In this document: positions 33,259-40,871 of the stretch, one piece after another
Layout: each line of letters starts with the position of its first letter
Position numbering within the stretch: the stretch's first letter is position 1
NCBI GenBank assembly: GCA_035315065.1
Contig: DATFYM010000077.1
Span: forward strand, 1-51,400
From: DATFYM01 sp035315065
GTDB taxonomy: Bacteria > Acidobacteriota > Terriglobia > UBA7540
Reading direction: 5' to 3'
DNA: 51,400 nt
The notes under the pieces: generated by a model
The model's input: only the letters and a program-made list of their open reading frames with translations
Database searches by the model: none
What the model was told of the DNA's origin: nothing
Program-made: the position numbers and the translations under genes

Positions 33259-34249
33259 CCAATTCGAGAGTCCTGTTCCAGTAGCCGTGATCGGCGTCGG
33301 CGAGCACGGTCGGAATCATGCGCGCGAATTCAAGCAGGTTCCCGGCGCGGAGTTGGTGGGCGTCTACGATCTTAAGCCGGACCGCGCGGCGGAGGTGGCG
33401 GCGGAACTGGGCGTGCGCAGCTTTGCCAATCTGGACGAGACGTTGGATACCGCGCGTGCTGTCAGCATCGTGATCCCTACCACCGACCACGCCACGGCGG
33501 CCCAGCGGGCGTTCGATCGAGGCGTCGACGTGTTGCTGGAAAAGCCCATCACCCGAACCGTCGCCGAGGCTGATGAACTCGTACGGCGAGCTGGGGAGCA
33601 GGGGCGTATCCTGCAGGTGGGCCACCTGGAGCGCTTCAACCCGGGCGTGGCGGCGGCGAAGGCGGTTACGCGCGGGCCGTTGTTCTTTGAAATCCATCGG
33701 CTAGGCGTGTTCAGCCCACGCAGCCTCGATGTGGACGTGGTGTTTGACTTGATGATCCACGACCTCGACCTGGTCCTGTGGATGGTCCAGTCGCCGGTGC
33801 GCGACGTGCGTGCCGTCGGACTGCCGGTGCTTTCGGACAAGGTTGACATTGCAAATGCGCGCGTTGAGTTTGAAAATGGGGCGGTGGCCAATCTCACCGC
33901 CAGCCGAGCCAGCACCGAGAGGGTCAGGAAGTTCCGCTACTTCCAGCCGAGCGAGTACATCTCCATCGACTTCTCGCGGCGCGACGCCCTCGCTATCAGC
34001 GTTGACCACAGCGGGGCGTCGCCGGGAATCAAGTTTCGCCAGTTAGAGGCGGCTCCCGCGAATCCGTTGCGCGCCGAACTGGAGGCCTTTGTCGAGTCGG
34101 TGGCTACGCGTCGTCCCCCGCTGGTGGGTGGCCAGGAAGGGCGTGAGGCTCTGGCACTGGCCGAGCGGGTGATGGATTGCATCGAACAACATGCCAGGCG
34201 ATTGGGTGTTCCCCTGGGGCGATCGGCCGGGAGTAGCGGGGAGTCTTAG
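33230..34249 (+). CDS. Gfo/Idh/MocA oxidoreductase in the lipid A cluster
   Basis: About 339 residues. The Rossmann start is VPVAVIGVGEHGRNHAREF, the EKP motif is VLLEKPITRTVAEAD, and QVGHLERFNPGVAAAK plus FDLMIHDLDLVLWM follow. The sequence type is that found with lpx genes in Acidobacteria and may be a UDP-sugar 3-dehydrogenase (GnnA-like), but no partner aminotransferase is in view. Start choice is uncertain: ATG 33230 has GAGG 5 bases upstream, ATG 33254 lies at the last repeat unit, and ATG 33206 is further up. The first eight or so residues are encoded by the octamer repeat. Confidence 0.8.
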   Translation: MTQWLNDSMTQFESPVPVAVIGVGEHGRNHAREFKQVPGAELVGVYDLKPDRAAEVAAELGVRSFANLDETLDTARAVSIVIPTTDHATAAQRAFDRGVDVLLEKPITRTVAEADELVRRAGEQGRILQVGHLERFNPGVAAAKAVTRGPLFFEIHRLGVFSPRSLDVDVVFDLMIHDLDLVLWMVQSPVRDVRAVGLPVLSDKVDIANARVEFENGAVANLTASRASTERVRKFRYFQPSEYISIDFSRRDALAISVDHSGASPGIKFRQLEAAPANPLRAELEAFVESVATRRPPLVGGQEGREALALAERVMDCIEQHARRLGVPLGRSAGSSGES

Positions 34250-34252
34250 CTT

Positions 34253-34391
34253 ATTGACGATTGACGATTTTCGATTGCCGATTGAAACAGCAGCAATCAG
34301 CCATCAGCGCTGAGCAAGCGGGCGTACTTGACGATTTTGACTGCTGATCGCTAACGGTCTTTATCAATCGTCAATCGACAATCGTCAATCC
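34253..34391. repeat. Nested heptamer element, words ATTGACG and CAGCNNT
   Basis: Outer left ATTGACG ATTGACG ATTTTCG ATTGCCG (34253-34280). Inner left CAGCAAT CAGCCAT CAGCGCT (34291-34311). Inner right GACTGCT GATCGCT (about 34338-34351). Outer right CAATCGT CAATCGA CAATCGT CAATCC (34365-34391). It is a second case of one palindrome within another. Confidence 0.8.
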
Positions 34392-34396
34392 AAAGA

Positions 34397-35443
34397 ATGC
34401 GCGACTTGCAGACAGGACGAAGGCTTGAGGGCGATCCGTTCCAGCTCATTATGGAGCTGGAGACCGAGGTCGAGCGCTGGCGTATGCGCGCCGTGTTCCT
34501 GCTCTCGGTGTTCCTGCACGCGCTGATGGTCATCTTCCTGCTGGTCGAGCCCAAACTCTTCCGGCAACTCGCGGCGGCCCTGGGCATCAACACGGTGGCG
34601 GTGGTCCCGGAGCCAAAGCGCGAGACAACTTTTCTCTACCTTCCACCCGACCTGCAAAAGTCGTTGAGGGAACCCCACACCAATATTCTGTCGGACAAGA
34701 ATCGCAACGCGCAGGGCCGTTCGCCGATCATAGATCCCAACGGGATCCACGCCCCTTATTTGCAGGGCAATACCAAGCTGCCGGAAGTTCCCGGCGGGGG
34801 TAAGCCCACCCCGCCCGCCGCTGCGCCCACACCGCCTCCGGTCGGAAGTGCGCAGCCTCAGCAGCAGGCGAGCGCCAATCCTCCTGAAAAGCAAGGCGAG
34901 CCCCCACCCAAGGAAGAACCCAAGCTGGCTCTTAATGACGTAGGTAACGACGGCGGGGAAGGTCGGCTGCGTCTGCCGCTGACCACTCCCGGCGATTCCA
35001 TCCAAGAGGCCCTGGGGGCCGCGGCGCGTGGCCGCGGATCGAGCGGCGTGGCCGGTCCGGGCGATTCCACTGGCATGTTTCAAAATGTCAACCCGAATTT
35101 CTCGGTGGAAGGCCCGGTCATTCTCTCCGACACCCAGGGCGTTGATTTCGGGCCTTACCTCGCCCGCATCGTGTTCATTACAAAGCGTAACTGGTATGCG
35201 GTGATGCCTGAGGCAGCACGGCTGGGGCAGAAGGGCCGGGTCTCCATCGTCTTCGAGATCCTCAAGGATGGCTCGGTGCCGCAGATGAACCTGGTCGCCG
35301 GCTCGGGTGCGGAGGCGCTCGACCGCGCGGCGCTTGCTGCCATCCGTGCCTCTATCCCCTTTCCGCCCTTGCCCACCGAATTCACCGGCCGGCACTTGGT
35401 GCTGCAGTTTATCTTCCTGTATAACATCGGCTACGGTCAGTGA
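34397..35443 (+). CDS. TonB family energy-transduction protein
   Basis: 348 residues. One membrane helix (AVFLLSVFLHALMVIFLLVE, about residues 32-51) is followed by a long Pro/Gln-rich periplasmic linker (PPAAAPTPPPVGSAQPQ). A C-terminal TonB domain has GRVSIVFEILKDGSVPQMNL and SIPFPPLPTEFTG. TonB passes proton-motive-force energy from ExbB/ExbD to outer-membrane receptors. No exbB or exbD is adjacent. The cytoplasmic N-terminus of about 30 residues is longer than in E. coli TonB. ATG 34397 comes right after the repeat element. Confidence 0.85.
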   Translation: MRDLQTGRRLEGDPFQLIMELETEVERWRMRAVFLLSVFLHALMVIFLLVEPKLFRQLAAALGINTVAVVPEPKRETTFLYLPPDLQKSLREPHTNILSDKNRNAQGRSPIIDPNGIHAPYLQGNTKLPEVPGGGKPTPPAAAPTPPPVGSAQPQQQASANPPEKQGEPPPKEEPKLALNDVGNDGGEGRLRLPLTTPGDSIQEALGAAARGRGSSGVAGPGDSTGMFQNVNPNFSVEGPVILSDTQGVDFGPYLARIVFITKRNWYAVMPEAARLGQKGRVSIVFEILKDGSVPQMNLVAGSGAEALDRAALAAIRASIPFPPLPTEFTGRHLVLQFIFLYNIGYGQ

Positions 35444-35489
35444 CGTGAAAATGGAGACTCGGGGTCAGGGATGAGCAGAACCTGGTCTG

Positions 35490-36887
35490 CTAGCCCCCAA
35501 TCCCCAATCCCTTTTCTTTGGCCTGGATCCGGTCGTGGATCCAGTGCGGGTCCCACCACTCCACCGGCGTCACGGGGATTCCGTCGAGCAGCACGGTGAA
35601 GTGCAGGTGGTCACCGCCGGCGAGGCCGGTGTCACCGCTCGTGCCAATCTGCTGCCCGCGCTTCACGGAATCGCCCGGCTTCACGGCGAGCGAGCTCATG
35701 TGGCCGTAAAGGGTCATGAGGCCACACCCGTGGTCGATCAAAACGGCGTTGCCGTAGATCCCGAAGAACTGCGCGAACACCACGACGCCGTCGTTGGCGG
35801 CCTTCACCGGCATGTGTTGGAGCCCGGCCAAGTCGAAACCCAGATGAGTCTGGTGGTCCACCACTTGGCCGTTGTAGACGTAAGTCCGATAGTCCGCGAA
35901 GTGCGCCTCCACCTTCGTGTCGCCGAGCTGGATGAAAGGCTGGTTCCATAGGAACTTCGGGCTGGACTTCTTTGAGTACTCGATGAGCTGCTGGGCTTCC
36001 ACCTGGCGCAGATGGCCGTTGATCATGAGGAAGTTCTTCAACATACTTCCCTGGTCGTCGAGGTCGGGCATCTGGCTCATGATGGGCGGCACGACGCGCT
36101 GCATGAACTCATCGGTGAGGTTGATGGTATCGGTGTGGAACTTCTTGGGGAACACCTTATAATTGAAGTTGGTGACGGTCTCATTTCCGGCGTCGTCGCG
36201 AGCCACGATGCGGATGGCGGTGGTTGGGTCAAGGTCGTAAGGAAGGGCGAACAGGCCGAGGCGAGTAAGGGGGGCGGATTCCTTAGCCGGCCAGCTCGGG
36301 AAAAAGTAGTTTCCCACTTGAACGCCGGAATCGGCGGTGCCCGGTGAAACCTTGAAGATCACCAACTCCGAGCCGCCCTGGTTGATGTAATGTTGGGGAG
36401 TCACGACCGCGATCAGCGGGGGCGAGAACCGAACCGGAAGATCATAGGCAACGTCGGTGCGGCCGCCGCGGAAGAATCGGCCCCAGGAGTCGTTGGTGGC
36501 CGCGATGTGCAAGGTCGCGCGCCCCTCCTGCAAGTCCGGAATCTGCTTGCGCCCCACAAAGACCGCGACTCCCACGACGCTCTCCAGACGCCTTTGCCAC
36601 CAGTGGCGACCCGGCGTCTGCACCTGACCCAACTGAATAGGTACGTCAAACGTCCGTCCGTTCTGGCTGACTTCCACCTGCACGCTCTTGATGAGGTGCT
36701 TCGGGTCGCGCACCTTGAACTCCACCAGCGTGTTGCGGCCTATCCCTCTTGGCCGTTGCGCCAGTTCGATGGTGGGCGCCGCAGTGCTTGCCAGCTTTAC
36801 GCCCAGCGCCAGCAAAACCAGGAGAGCTCCCGCCGCAACTATAAATGTGAATCTGCCGACCCCCGACTCGAATGAAACTTGCTTCAA
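35490..36887 (-). CDS. M23 family peptidase (LytM/NlpD-like), membrane anchored
   Basis: 465 residues from a TTG at 36887 that has GGAGG 7 bases upstream; the frame continues upstream but only as repeat and C-tract sequence. One helix (FTFIVAAGALLVLLALGVKLA) anchors the protein. The periplasmic part has Ig-like strands, then the M23 domain with QTHLGFDLAG (HxxxD), ALLIDHGCG-like strand (AVLIDHGCGLMTLYGHMSS) and GDHLHFTV (HxH), which together bind zinc. It would cut peptidoglycan cross-links. The promoter region contains a run of 13 G. Confidence 0.88.
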   Translation of the reverse strand: MKQVSFESGVGRFTFIVAAGALLVLLALGVKLASTAAPTIELAQRPRGIGRNTLVEFKVRDPKHLIKSVQVEVSQNGRTFDVPIQLGQVQTPGRHWWQRRLESVVGVAVFVGRKQIPDLQEGRATLHIAATNDSWGRFFRGGRTDVAYDLPVRFSPPLIAVVTPQHYINQGGSELVIFKVSPGTADSGVQVGNYFFPSWPAKESAPLTRLGLFALPYDLDPTTAIRIVARDDAGNETVTNFNYKVFPKKFHTDTINLTDEFMQRVVPPIMSQMPDLDDQGSMLKNFLMINGHLRQVEAQQLIEYSKKSSPKFLWNQPFIQLGDTKVEAHFADYRTYVYNGQVVDHQTHLGFDLAGLQHMPVKAANDGVVVFAQFFGIYGNAVLIDHGCGLMTLYGHMSSLAVKPGDSVKRGQQIGTSGDTGLAGGDHLHFTVLLDGIPVTPVEWWDPHWIHDRIQAKEKGLGIGG

Positions 36888-36916
36888 TCCCTTACCTCCG
36901 ATGATAATTGCGCCAG

Positions 36917-36945
36917 ATTTTATTTCCCCCCCCCCCCCACGTAAA
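36917..36945 (-). promoter_or_regulatory. Putative promoter with G13 tract in the spacer
   Basis: On the minus strand: a -35-like TTTACG (36940-36945), a 17-base spacer made of T, thirteen G (36926-36938) and AAA, then a -10-like TAAAAT (36917-36922). Transcription would begin near 36909, 22 bases before the TTG start. A change in the number of G would move the spacer away from 17. Confidence 0.5.
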
Positions 36946-37078
36946 CGCGCCAAGAAAAAACGTGGGCTCAAACACCGACACCGGAGAAGGCGAAGGCCTA
37001 ACGCCCAGGAAATCATCAACCAGCCCCCCCACGTTCTCTGAAGGTCACTTTGTCTCTCTGGGCTCCGCGGTTCTGCGA

Positions 37079-38245
37079 TCAGGCTCTTCTGCTTCTTCCC
37101 AGGAACCGACCGTGCTGCTCCTGGACGTAGTTGTCCGTCATGCCAGCGATGTAGTCGCACACCACGCGGTGAACTGGTTCCTGCGCGGTCTTCGCGAAAT
37201 AAGAGGGAGGCAGGCGGCGTGGGCGCTTCACAAAAAACTCGAACAACTCATTCACGTAACGGGCGATCTGGCGGCGCTCGGCGTTGATATTCTCGTTGGA
37301 GTAAAGGTTCTGGTGCAGGAACGCCTTCAGCCGCCGGCTCTCGCGGCCGACGCGCGAGCTCAGAGTTACCAGCCGAGACGAATACCCACGCACGTCGTCG
37401 ATGGACCGTACTCCGGCTTTACTCAGGTGCTGCTCGGTGGAGTCGATCAAGTCCGTCACCAGCGCGTCCAGCAAGCCCTTCAGCGCCTCGTTGAACTTAA
37501 GCTTCTCCGGCGCCGCCGGATGCTTTCGATCCACCACACGATAGAAACGGTCGAAGAGGGGGACACCCTCGCGGATCAAAGGCACGGTGAGGAATTTCGC
37601 CTCGTAGCCATCATCCAGGTCGGCGCAGTCGTAAGCGATCTCGTCGGCCGGATCGATCAACTGCGCTTCCAGTGGCGGCTTTTCGCGCAAACGATACTCC
37701 GCCAGTTCCGGGAATCGCTCGGGGTCGTAGTCACGAGAATGCTTGATGATCCCCTCACGCACCTCGAAGGTCAGGTTGAGGCCGGGATGCTCCACGTACT
37801 TCTGCTCGAAGTCCTCGACAATGCGCAGCGCGTGCAGGTTGTGGTCGAAACGGTCGCCGTAGCGCTCCATGAGCCGGCCCAGCGCCGCCTCGCCGGTGTG
37901 ACCAAAGGGCGGATGGCCCACGTCGTGGACCAGCGCCAGCGCCTCCACCAGGCCCGCATTCAGGCGCAGCGCCTGCGCCACGGTGCGGCTGATCTGGGTC
38001 ACCTCCAGCGTGTGGGTGAGGCGGTTGCGAAAGTGATCCGAGTAGCGCCGAGTAAAGACCTGGGTCTTGTTTTCGAGACGCCGGAACGCGCGTGAGTGGA
38101 TGATGCGGTCGCGATCGCGCTCGTAGTCGTTGCGGTAAGGGTGCGGCGCCTCCGGGTAGCGGCGCCCCGCGCTCTTGTGCACCGCGTTTCCGGCAAGGTT
38201 ATCCCGTCGTTCCTGCCCCTTCGCCCATGGCGCTGTTCGCTTCAT
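37079..38245 (-). CDS. dgt: Deoxyguanosinetriphosphate triphosphohydrolase-like protein
   Basis: 388 residues. The HD-domain metal ligands are visible: His in RNRLTHTLEVTQ, His-Asp in ALVHDVGHPPFGHTGE and a later Asp in PADEIAYDCADLDDG. Opening sequence RNDYERDRDRIIHSRAFRRLENKTQVF is typical of the type 2 dGTPase family. It hydrolyses dNTP to nucleoside and triphosphate, which helps control dNTP pools. The M23 gene follows on the same strand, but with its own likely promoter. Confidence 0.92.
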   Translation of the reverse strand: MKRTAPWAKGQERRDNLAGNAVHKSAGRRYPEAPHPYRNDYERDRDRIIHSRAFRRLENKTQVFTRRYSDHFRNRLTHTLEVTQISRTVAQALRLNAGLVEALALVHDVGHPPFGHTGEAALGRLMERYGDRFDHNLHALRIVEDFEQKYVEHPGLNLTFEVREGIIKHSRDYDPERFPELAEYRLREKPPLEAQLIDPADEIAYDCADLDDGYEAKFLTVPLIREGVPLFDRFYRVVDRKHPAAPEKLKFNEALKGLLDALVTDLIDSTEQHLSKAGVRSIDDVRGYSSRLVTLSSRVGRESRRLKAFLHQNLYSNENINAERRQIARYVNELFEFFVKRPRRLPPSYFAKTAQEPVHRVVCDYIAGMTDNYVQEQHGRFLGRSRRA

Positions 38246-38273
38246 CGTTCCGCTAGCATCGGCGCTGTTCTCT

Positions 38274-38332
38274 GTTTACTATTTACTTATCACTAGCCAT
38301 TCTTAACTAGCTACTCGCCACTGATCACTCGT
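38274..38332. repeat. Heptamer array NNNNACT, interrupted by the IS element
   Basis: Eight units in unbroken 7-bp phase (GTTTACT ATTTACT TATCACT AGCCATT CTTAACT AGCTACT CGCCACT GATCACT), then the IS left end. On the far side of the IS, TCTCACT and CATCACT (40373-40386) continue the same word. Confidence 0.75.
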
Positions 38333-38514
38333 CAGAAGGTGTGAATGAATTGGCTGCAGCGAAGGAAAGTCAGTCCTCCGTGGAGCCGAATCAATCACGA
38401 GTTTAGCGAGCTATCATGGGAATGGCATTGCAACCTCGGTCGGACCGCCGCTCGGATGCGGTCCACTTTCCCTCGAAATCGATCCGTTCGGGCTCGGGCA
38501 CGCGCCCTCCTCTT

Positions 38515-40080
38515 TTACGACGTGCCCAACGCGGCTTCCCTCCTCCAGCGGAGACGAATCCACTGTTGAATGTTGTGCGTCAGGCACGCCCACGTCGCCT
38601 CCAGGGTGACCTTGAGCAAACCCCGCAACCGAAATTGCCGCAGCCCGAGCTTGGCTTTAATCCAGGCCAAGGGGAACTCGGCCACCTGCCCGCGTTGCCG
38701 ATAGATTTGCTTCGCCGCTTCCGTTTGCATCTTCGCCCGGAAGGCCACCACCGCCGGACCCTTCCGCCCGCACGACCATCCTTCCTTTACGGGCGCTGTG
38801 CGGACAACATTTCTCCCGGAAGGGACAAGCCGCGCAATCGGCCCCCGACGCCCGATAATGGTGCTGGATGACTCCGACCCCGGTCACTTTCTTCTCATAG
38901 CTCAGCACCTTGCCGGCCGGACACTGATAAGTGTTTCCCTCCGGCTGATAGGTAAACGCCTCGGGACGAAACGCCGCCTCGACCCCGCGTCGCGCGAACT
39001 GGCCGGCGGCCTGGGCGCGGGTGTCGGCCATCGAGCCGATCAAATCCACCTGCTGCTGGTCCACCTCGACAATCGTTTCCCGGCTGATGAAACCGGCGTC
39101 CACCACCGCTTGCTCGGGCCGCCGCTGGAAGTTCTCCTCCACCTTTTGCAGCGCCGGCACCAACTGACCCTGATCGCTACCCGATTGGCTGACCCCCACT
39201 CCCACAATGATCCCCTGCGCCGCATCGGTCGAGACCTGCACGTTGTAGCTGGGCGCGAAGCCGCCATCGCCTTGTTTCATGATGCGCGCTTGCGGGTCGG
39301 TCTCGCTCACCCGCGCCTCCTGGGCTTGCTCACCCTTCTTGCTCTGCCGCAACTTCTCCAATTCCTGCTGCGCCCATTCCAGCCGCTGCTGCCGTTCGCG
39401 CGCTGCCCGTGCTCGCGCCTGGGCCACCCGCTGGCTCAACTCTTCATTCCCCGGGTCGCCCATTTCCTGCACCTGTTGGCGGGCCATCTCCAGGTGGGTG
39501 CGCAGGGTTTCCTCGCGCCGAAAAGTATCCGCTCCGGCACAGGCCTTGACCTTGGTCCCATCGTGCATCACCCGCTCCAAGGTCACAAGACCTTCGGCGC
39601 TGAGCAAGGCCAGCGCCCCACTGAACAACTCGTCCAGCGCCGCTTGGTGTCCCACCCGGAAGTCCGACAAGCTGTGGTAATTGATGACTTCCAGGCCCGT
39701 CAGCCACTGGTAGGCCGGGTCGTATTCACAGCGCCGCGTGATTTCCCGCGCCGAACTGACCCCCTCACTGTAGGCATAGATCCATACGCTGATCAGCAAG
39801 TGCGGGTCCAGCGCCGGGCGCCCTGCCACCCCTTCCACCGCGCCGATGGTTTGGTGGAACGAGCTCAAATCCATCTTGCCCACCAATTCCCAAATGGCTC
39901 GCGCCGGATGATCCTCCCCGATCAGCCGCTCCACGTCCACCGTACGCCACGCCATCTGCTGGCGGTTCACCGCCTGCAGCCGGGGCGCGCCCGGTGGGGC
40001 CGGGCGGGATTCGAAGCCGGCGTCTCCGCTTCCAAGTCAGTCCAGATCGCTTGCTGACAGCCTTCCCTTTCACTCCTCAT
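38515..40080 (-). pseudogene. IS1182 family transposase, frameshifted
   Basis: The main frame has PRLQAVNRQQMAWRTVDVER and LIGEDHPARAIWELV, DPHLLISVWIYAYSEGVSSA, the catalytic Asp region MHDGTKVKACAGAD, EQAVVDAGFISRETIVE and the zinc-like CPAGKVL...CAACPFREKC. Near 38760 it loses frame; the family C-terminus FRAKMQTEAAKQIYRQRGQV and LRQFRLRGLLKVTLEA continues in another frame to 38515. The N-terminal end probably began at ATG 40080 (overlapping the AbrB-like stop) and is offset from the main frame near 39990 by an apparent 2-base gain in a GC run. The element should be unable to move by itself. Confidence 0.8.
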
Positions 40081-40282
40081 GGGGTCTCCTCCGGGTTGCC
40101 GTGGTTGCCGGCCGCCGGGGAGCGCGTTTCAGAATTAGGGTGTGCTTGTCCTCCACCACCCATTCGACTACCTCGCCCTTTTCGATCTCCAGGGCTTGCG
40201 CCAAGGGGGCGGGGCATATCAGATAGTACTGGCGGTTCTTGCCGCCCCGTCGAATTACTTGGACGGTGGATTGATAACCCAC
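40070..40282 (-). CDS. AbrB/MazE-like DNA-binding protein of the IS element
   Basis: 70 residues from a GTG at 40282 with GGAGG 5 bases upstream. The swapped-hairpin pattern is visible: STVQVIRRGGKNRQYYLICP, ALEIEKGEVVEWVVEDKHTLILKR. The ATG of the transposase frame overlaps its stop, so it is translated with the transposase and probably regulates it. The longer frame to 40318 runs into the promoter and is rejected. Small AbrB-like genes ahead of IS1182-like transposases occur elsewhere, as I recall. Confidence 0.7.
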   Translation of the reverse strand: MGYQSTVQVIRRGGKNRQYYLICPAPLAQALEIEKGEVVEWVVEDKHTLILKRAPRRPATTATRRRPHEE

Positions 40283-40316
40283 GCTGGCCTCCACGCCGGA
40301 AATCCGGTCGGAGGCC

Positions 40317-40344
40317 AATATATCATAGCTATACAGCTAGTCAA
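40317..40344 (-). promoter_or_regulatory. Putative promoter of the IS element
   Basis: On the minus strand: -35 TTGACT (40339-40344), 16 bases, -10 TATATT (40317-40322). It sits about 35 bases ahead of the AbrB-like GTG and just inside the right end of the element. Confidence 0.55.
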
Positions 40345-40385
40345 GAGTTTTTTTCTGAATTTTTTCACACGTTCTCACTCATCAC

Positions 40386-40580
40386 TCATGCAGAGGGCCA
40401 ACGCTGGTTCAGATACTCCGCGCTCTGGCTGGCGAAGGCCATAATAGTGATGCTCGGGTCGACGCTCACCGAGCCCGGTAGGGAGTTGCCCTCCACCACC
40501 CAGAGGTTGCGAATCTCGTGCGACTGGCCGCAGCAATCCACCACCGAGAGATCCGGATCCCTCGCCGGTGCCAGCATAGA
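40386..40580 (-). pseudogene. C-terminal fragment of a GMC oxidoreductase
   Basis: The last 60 or so residues of a GMC flavoenzyme are readable: DPDLSVVDCCGQSHEIRNLW, VVEGNSLPGSVSVDPSITIM, AFASQSAEYL. The segment before it (AGT-type motif) is out of frame, and the rest of the roughly 500-residue gene is absent. It has been joined to an unrelated small membrane ORF. Confidence 0.7.
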
Positions 40581-40822
40581 CGAATCCGCCGGAGGAGGCA
40601 AAAGGACACTGACAAAGCCAAGCCGAAAAGAACTTGTACTGCAATGTGGCGGCGGAAAGCGAAGTATGAAATCGACCCAGTAACCGCGATCAGCAGGAGA
40701 AGAACTACAGCTGATCGCCAGTCTGGAGACCCACCTGTCACCAAAAGGCCTAGCCAAAAGCAGACGACTATGCCGGTCACACCCAGGAGCAAGCCGAAAA
40801 GAACTTGTGAGACGGTTTTCAT
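40466..40822 (-). CDS. Small membrane protein ORF, probably truncated
   Basis: The first 80 residues have three hydrophobic helices (VLFGLLLGVTGIVVCFWLGL, SAVVLLLLIAVTGSISYFAF, AVQVLFGLALSVSFCLL). After that the frame runs through the GMC fragment out of phase, so the natural C-terminus is probably lost. No family is recognised. Start ATG 40822 is chosen over 40849 by the signal-like MKTVSQVLFG. Confidence 0.35.
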   Translation of the reverse strand: MKTVSQVLFGLLLGVTGIVVCFWLGLLVTGGSPDWRSAVVLLLLIAVTGSISYFAFRRHIAVQVLFGLALSVSFCLLRRIRLCWHRRGIRISRWWIAAASRTRFATSGWWRATPYRAR

Positions 40823-40871
40823 GGTCTCTCTACATTCTGGGCGGCGCATTTCCCGGGCCGAATTCTTCTGA

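Larger units (their letters stand above)
38333..40376 (-). mobile_element. Degraded IS1182-type insertion element with AbrB-like leader gene
   Basis: About 2.0 kb. The ends are imperfect inverted repeats: GAAGGTGTGAATGAATTGG at 38335 and, on the opposite strand, GAACGTGTGAAAAAATTCAG ending at 40356. It carries a promoter, a small AbrB-like gene and a frameshifted DDE transposase, all on the minus strand. Heptamer repeats flank both ends. No target duplication could be read with certainty because the site is itself repetitive. Confidence 0.65.
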
